Below the pieces are notes generated by a model, which was given only the letters and a program-made list of their open reading frames with translations, did not search any database and had not been told where the DNA came from. Of a DNA stretch of 7,777 nt, positions 7,213 to 7,777 are shown in pieces; the first letter of the stretch is position 1; the number at the start of each line of letters is the position of its first letter. The DNA lies in contig CANGMW010000119.1 in assembly GCA_947454695.1 (NCBI GenBank), forward strand, positions 1-7,777, given 5' to 3'. The position numbers were made by a program, and so were the translations under genes. This DNA comes from Comamonadaceae bacterium (GTDB lineage Bacteria > Pseudomonadota > Gammaproteobacteria > Burkholderiales > Burkholderiaceae_C).

Positions 7213-7777
7213 ATGCACAAATTTGACGAGATGTACGCCCAATTGTCCGCAGCCGGACAAAGTCAGAGCCAAAGCCAGAGTCAGTCGGCTAACCCAGGCG
7301 CGCAGACGGGCTCAGCCGCCAGTCTGTTGAGCCCCTTGGGTTCGCCGGGGGATGTGCGCGACCATTACCGGACCTACGCGCAGTGGATGGCGCGGCAAAG
7401 TGCGGACACCATGAAAGCACGGCGCGAAGAGGCTGAGATGATTTTCCGCCGCGTGGGCATCACCTTTGCCGTCTACGGCGCCAAGGACGAAGACGGCTCC
7501 GGCACCGAGCGGCTCATCCCCTTTGATGTGATTCCCCGCATCATCCCGGCCCATGAGTGGGCCAGCATGCAAAAAGGCCTGGTGCAGCGGGTCACCGCGC
7601 TGAACCGCTTCATCCATGACGTCTACCACGACCAAGAAATCCTCAAGGCCGGCGTGATCCCCAAAGAGCAGATTACGAACAACGCCCAGTTCCGCCCGGA
7701 GATGATGGGCGTGGACGTGCCCAACCAGATTTACTCGCACATCAGCGGCATTGACATCGTGCGCGCGCCCAACGCGC
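7213..7777 (+). CDS. Circularly permuted type 2 ATP-grasp protein, N-terminal part (runs off the window)
   Basis: An open frame of 188 codons, cut by the right edge and still open. It begins MHKFDEMYAQL, followed by a low-complexity linker (residues ~12-47) containing five Gln-Ser repeats. The conserved N-terminal part of a DUF404/DUF407-type ATP-grasp protein then starts: HYRTYAQWMA (51-60), VGITFAVYG (81-89), ERLIPFDVIPRIIP (99-112), LNRFIHDVYHDQEIL (130-144) and QFRPEMMGVDVP (159-170). The nucleotide-binding residues would lie beyond the window. It aligns well with residues ~73-170 of the fused ATP-grasp/alpha-E protein (for example IPRIIPAHEW against FPLIITPASW, and RFIHDVYHDQEIL against QIMGDVYGPQRLL), so the two are paralogues. 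The start is well supported by AGGAG 9 nt upstream. It is transcribed divergently from the operon. Members of this family are often followed by a separate alpha-E gene, which would lie to the right if the same holds here. Confidence 0.93.
   Translation, partial: MHKFDEMYAQLSAAGQSQSQSQSQSANPGAQTGSAASLLSPLGSPGDVRDHYRTYAQWMARQSADTMKARREEAEMIFRRVGITFAVYGAKDEDGSGTERLIPFDVIPRIIPAHEWASMQKGLVQRVTALNRFIHDVYHDQEILKAGVIPKEQITNNAQFRPEMMGVDVPNQIYSHISGIDIVRAPNA
7258..7287 (+). repeat. Gln-Ser dipeptide repeat (five copies)
   Basis: Ten codons (residues 16-25 of the rightward ATP-grasp protein) read QSQSQSQSQS, using mixed CAA/CAG and AGT/AGC/TCG codons. The repeat lies in a linker between the short conserved start (MHKFDEMY) and the first conserved block (HYRTYAQWM). 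It looks like a slippage-born, tolerated insertion. Confidence 0.85.

Noticed and set aside
7312..7740. 142-codon open frame on the minus strand
   Set aside because: It is antisense to the conserved N-terminal part of the rightward ATP-grasp gene, which has a strong ribosome site and clear family motifs.

Overview
The window is GC-rich, densely coding bacterial DNA. Its protein sequences look like those of Betaproteobacteria, order Burkholderiales, probably a Comamonadaceae-type genome. That placement is my reading of the sequence style and gene set, not a database result.

Layout. Three tightly packed genes occupy the minus strand and are transcribed leftwards from about 7.1 kb. First is a very large two-part protein (7081 to 3506) with an N-terminal transglutaminase-like domain and a C-terminal DUF2126 putative amidoligase. 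Next is a fusion of a circularly permuted type 2 ATP-grasp domain with an alpha-E domain (3498 to 913). Last is a stand-alone transglutaminase-like protein (913 to 2). The gaps are 7 nt and a 1-nt stop/start overlap, so this is almost certainly one operon. On the plus strand a second circularly permuted ATP-grasp gene starts at 7213 and runs off the right edge. The only non-coding stretch is the 131-bp divergent control region at 7082-7212. It carries a good sigma-54-type -24/-12 element, a strong Shine-Dalgarno site for the rightward gene, and a weaker sigma-70-like -10 box for the operon.

How the genes fit together. These families (transglutaminase-like, permuted ATP-grasp, alpha-E, DUF2126 of the glutamine-synthetase/amidoligase fold) are known from comparative genomics to co-occur. 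They have been predicted to make or attach peptide-like amide bonds: the ATP-grasp and amidoligase parts would form amide bonds using ATP, and the transglutaminase-like parts would cleave or transfer them. Related neighbourhoods often include the proteasome-like protease Anbu. No substrate or product can be read from the sequence. The window holds two transglutaminase-like domains and two ATP-grasp domains, each pair clearly paralogous, so it is a duplicated version of the module. All the catalytic motifs I could check look intact.

The set of families is already described in silico, so I do not claim a wholly new system. The points most worth a second look are the biochemically undefined pathway itself, the possible sigma-54 control of one arm only, a long Ala/Ser/Thr low-complexity insertion with a 12-bp tandem repeat inside the amidoligase protein, and a Gln-Ser repeat near the N terminus of the rightward ATP-grasp protein. 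I saw no RNA genes, mobile elements, CRISPR arrays or convincing terminators.
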